A stretch of DNA of 64,000 bases from Jatrophihabitans sp035642535 (GTDB taxonomy: Bacteria; Actinomycetota; Actinomycetes; Mycobacteriales; Jatrophihabitantaceae), in the NCBI GenBank assembly GCA_035642535.1, contig DASQSE010000153.1:1-64000 (forward strand). The letters are read 5' to 3'. The position numbers and the translations under genes are program-made. Position 1 is the first letter of the stretch. The number at the start of each line of letters is the position of its first letter. The notes below the pieces were generated by a model. It was not told the DNA's origin and did no database searches. It saw only the letters and a list, made by a program, of their open reading frames with translations. This document shows, one piece after another, positions 62,797 to 64,000 of the stretch.

Positions 62797-63504
62797 GTGA
62801 GCGAACGCACTGTGCTTGTCACCGGCGGCAATCGGGGCATCGGGCTGGCGATCGCGCGGGCATTCGCGGCCGAGGGCGACCGCGTAGCGATCACGCATCG
62901 CGGCAGCGGTACGCCGGACGGGCTGTTCGGCGTACAGTGCGACGTCACCGACACGGATCAGGTCGACGCCGCATTCAGCGAAATCGAGGCCGAGCTCGGC
63001 CCCGTGCAGGTGCTCGTCGCGAACGCCGGCATGGCCGACGACACCCTGCTGATGCGAATGAGCGAGGAGTCGTTCGAACGCGTCGTGGACGCCAACCTGA
63101 CAGGTGCCTATCGGGTCGCGAAGCGCGCCACATCCGGCATGCTGCGCGCACGCAGCGGACGGATGATCTTCGTGTCGTCGGTGGTCGCGTTCGTCGGTGC
63201 GCCAGGACAGGCGAACTACGCGGCGAGCAAGGCAGGACTCGTCGGGCTGGCCCGCGCGATCGCGCGCGAGCTGGGGAGTCGCTCGATCACCGCGAACGTC
63301 ATCGCGCCCGGGTTCATCGACACCGACATGACGGCGGCGATGACCGACGCCCGGCGCGCCGAGGTACTCGCCGGCGTCCCGCTGCAGCGCTACGGCACGG
63401 TCGACGAGATCGCCGGCGCTGCCGTGTACCTCGCATCGGAGGCCGCCGCGTACGTCACCGGCGCAGTGCTCGCGGTAGACGGCGGCATCGGAATGGGGTT
63501 ATAG
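62797..63504 (+). CDS. fabG: 3-oxoacyl-ACP reductase (FabG/MabA)
   Basis: 235 residues, short-chain dehydrogenase. It reduces beta-ketoacyl-ACP with NADPH in type II fatty-acid synthesis. Nucleotide motif 'LVTGGNRGIGLAIARAFA', catalytic Ser in 'IFVSSVVAFVG', Tyr-x3-Lys in 'NYAASKAGLVG', and 'VIAPGFIDTDMT'. It is followed after 3 bp by an InhA-type gene, the MabA-InhA order of mycobacteria and relatives. Confidence 0.94.
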   Translation: MSERTVLVTGGNRGIGLAIARAFAAEGDRVAITHRGSGTPDGLFGVQCDVTDTDQVDAAFSEIEAELGPVQVLVANAGMADDTLLMRMSEESFERVVDANLTGAYRVAKRATSGMLRARSGRMIFVSSVVAFVGAPGQANYAASKAGLVGLARAIARELGSRSITANVIAPGFIDTDMTAAMTDARRAEVLAGVPLQRYGTVDEIAGAAVYLASEAAAYVTGAVLAVDGGIGMGL

Positions 63505-63507
63505 GTA

Positions 63508-64000
63508 ATGGGTCTTCTCGACGGCAAGCGGCTGCTGATCACCGGCGTCATCACGGACGCGTCGATCGCGTTCTCGATCGCCCGGCTCGCGCAGGAGCAG
63601 GGCGCCACGATCGTCCTCACCGGCTTCGGCCGGATATCGCTCGTCGAACGCGTGGCGAAGAAGTTGCCCGAGCCGCCGCCCGTGATCGAGTTGGACGTGA
63701 CCGACAGCGAGCATGTCGCGACGCTCGCCGAGCGCGTCCGCGAGCACGTCGACGGGATCGACGGCCTCGTGCACGCGATCGCGTTCGCGCCGCCCTCCTG
63801 CCTCGGCGGCGGATTCCTCGACGCGCCGTGGGAGGACGTGGCGACCGCCGTCCAGGTCTCGGCCTACTCGCTCAAGGCGCTGGCCGTGGGGGCGCTGCCG
63901 CTGTTCCCGGAATCCGGCGGGTCGATCGTCGGCCTCGACTTCGACGCCCGGGTGGCGTGGCCCGCCTACGACTGGATGGGGGTCGCGAAGGCCGGCCTGG
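63508..64000 (+). CDS. fabI: Enoyl-ACP reductase, InhA/FabI type (3' end outside window)
   Basis: 164 residues are visible before the window ends. 'LLDGKRLLITGVITDASIAF' is the InhA/FabI start with the NADH loop, then 'QEQGATIVLTGFGRISLVER', 'LDVTDSEHVATLAERVREHV', 'DGLVHAIAFAPPSCLGGGFLD', 'SYSLKALAVGALPLF'-like 'SAYSLKALAVGALPLF', and the catalytic Y-x6-K in 'YDWMGVAKAGL'. It makes the last reduction of fatty-acid elongation and is the isoniazid-target type. ATG 63508 lies 3 bp after fabG. Confidence 0.95.
   Translation, partial: MGLLDGKRLLITGVITDASIAFSIARLAQEQGATIVLTGFGRISLVERVAKKLPEPPPVIELDVTDSEHVATLAERVREHVDGIDGLVHAIAFAPPSCLGGGFLDAPWEDVATAVQVSAYSLKALAVGALPLFPESGGSIVGLDFDARVAWPAYDWMGVAKAGL

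Overview
The window looks like a chromosomal segment of a high-GC actinobacterium. The evidence is dense, very GC-rich coding sequence with many GTG starts, the actinobacterial markers WhiA and RbpA, OpcA beside Zwf, a SufR-SufBDCSU-SufT operon, and an InhA-type enoyl-ACP reductase behind a MabA-like reductase. The gene order (uvrC-rapZ-yvcK-whiA, gap-pgk-tpiA-secG, pgl-opcA-zwf-tal-tkt, ctaB, ctaA-ABC, suf, ABC-F) is a conserved block in Streptomyces-like and Frankia-like actinobacteria. I cannot name the genus. Many start codons lie 6-8 nt behind a TANNNT -10 element with no Shine-Dalgarno sequence, as expected of leaderless actinobacterial mRNAs.

Layout. 0-3.3 kb: the end of a secreted/cell-surface beta-propeller protein and a divergent FAD oxidoreductase. 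3.3-8.2 kb: uvrC, rapZ, yvcK and whiA. 8.2-9.6 kb: a VOC-family gene and a SigG-type sigma factor gene, both broken by frameshifts. 10.1-13.9 kb: glycolysis (gap, pgk, tpiA), secG and rbpA. 14-15.7 kb: a zinc-ribbon membrane protein and a frameshifted methyltransferase. 15.9-22.5 kb (minus strand): pentose-phosphate operon tkt-tal-zwf-opcA-pgl. 22.6-27.5 kb: haem O/A synthesis genes ctaB and ctaA, with a DUF2510 protein, an ATP-grasp enzyme and a remnant of a GH4 glycosidase between them. 27.5-29.9 kb: an ABC-2 exporter and an acyltransferase. 30-36.2 kb: the Fe-S assembly operon. 36.2-42.8 kb: membrane protein, metallopeptidase, ABC-F factor, small HTH protein, enoyl-CoA hydratase and ABC exporter. 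42.8-50.1 kb (minus strand): a complete xylose module xylA-xylB-xylF-xylG-xylH-ROK regulator. 50.2-53 kb: aconitase. 53-60 kb: PAP2 phosphatase, NlpC/P60 hydrolase, moaA and a MoxR-DUF58-VWA operon. 60-64 kb: methyltransferase/TetR divergent pair, quinone reductase, fabG and the start of inhA/fabI.

Together the genes cover central carbon flow: xylose enters through xylFGH, is converted by XylA and XylB to xylulose 5-phosphate, and feeds the transketolase/transaldolase operon and the glycolytic operon in the same window. The suf genes would supply Fe-S clusters to enzymes such as aconitase and MoaA encoded nearby. No rRNA, tRNA, CRISPR, transposase or phage gene was seen. The most interesting unexplained structure is regulatory: short leader ORFs with leaderless promoters ahead of two ABC proteins, a perfect palindrome over the exporter promoter, and a near-palindrome ahead of xylA. 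The two frameshifted adjacent genes are also worth checking.
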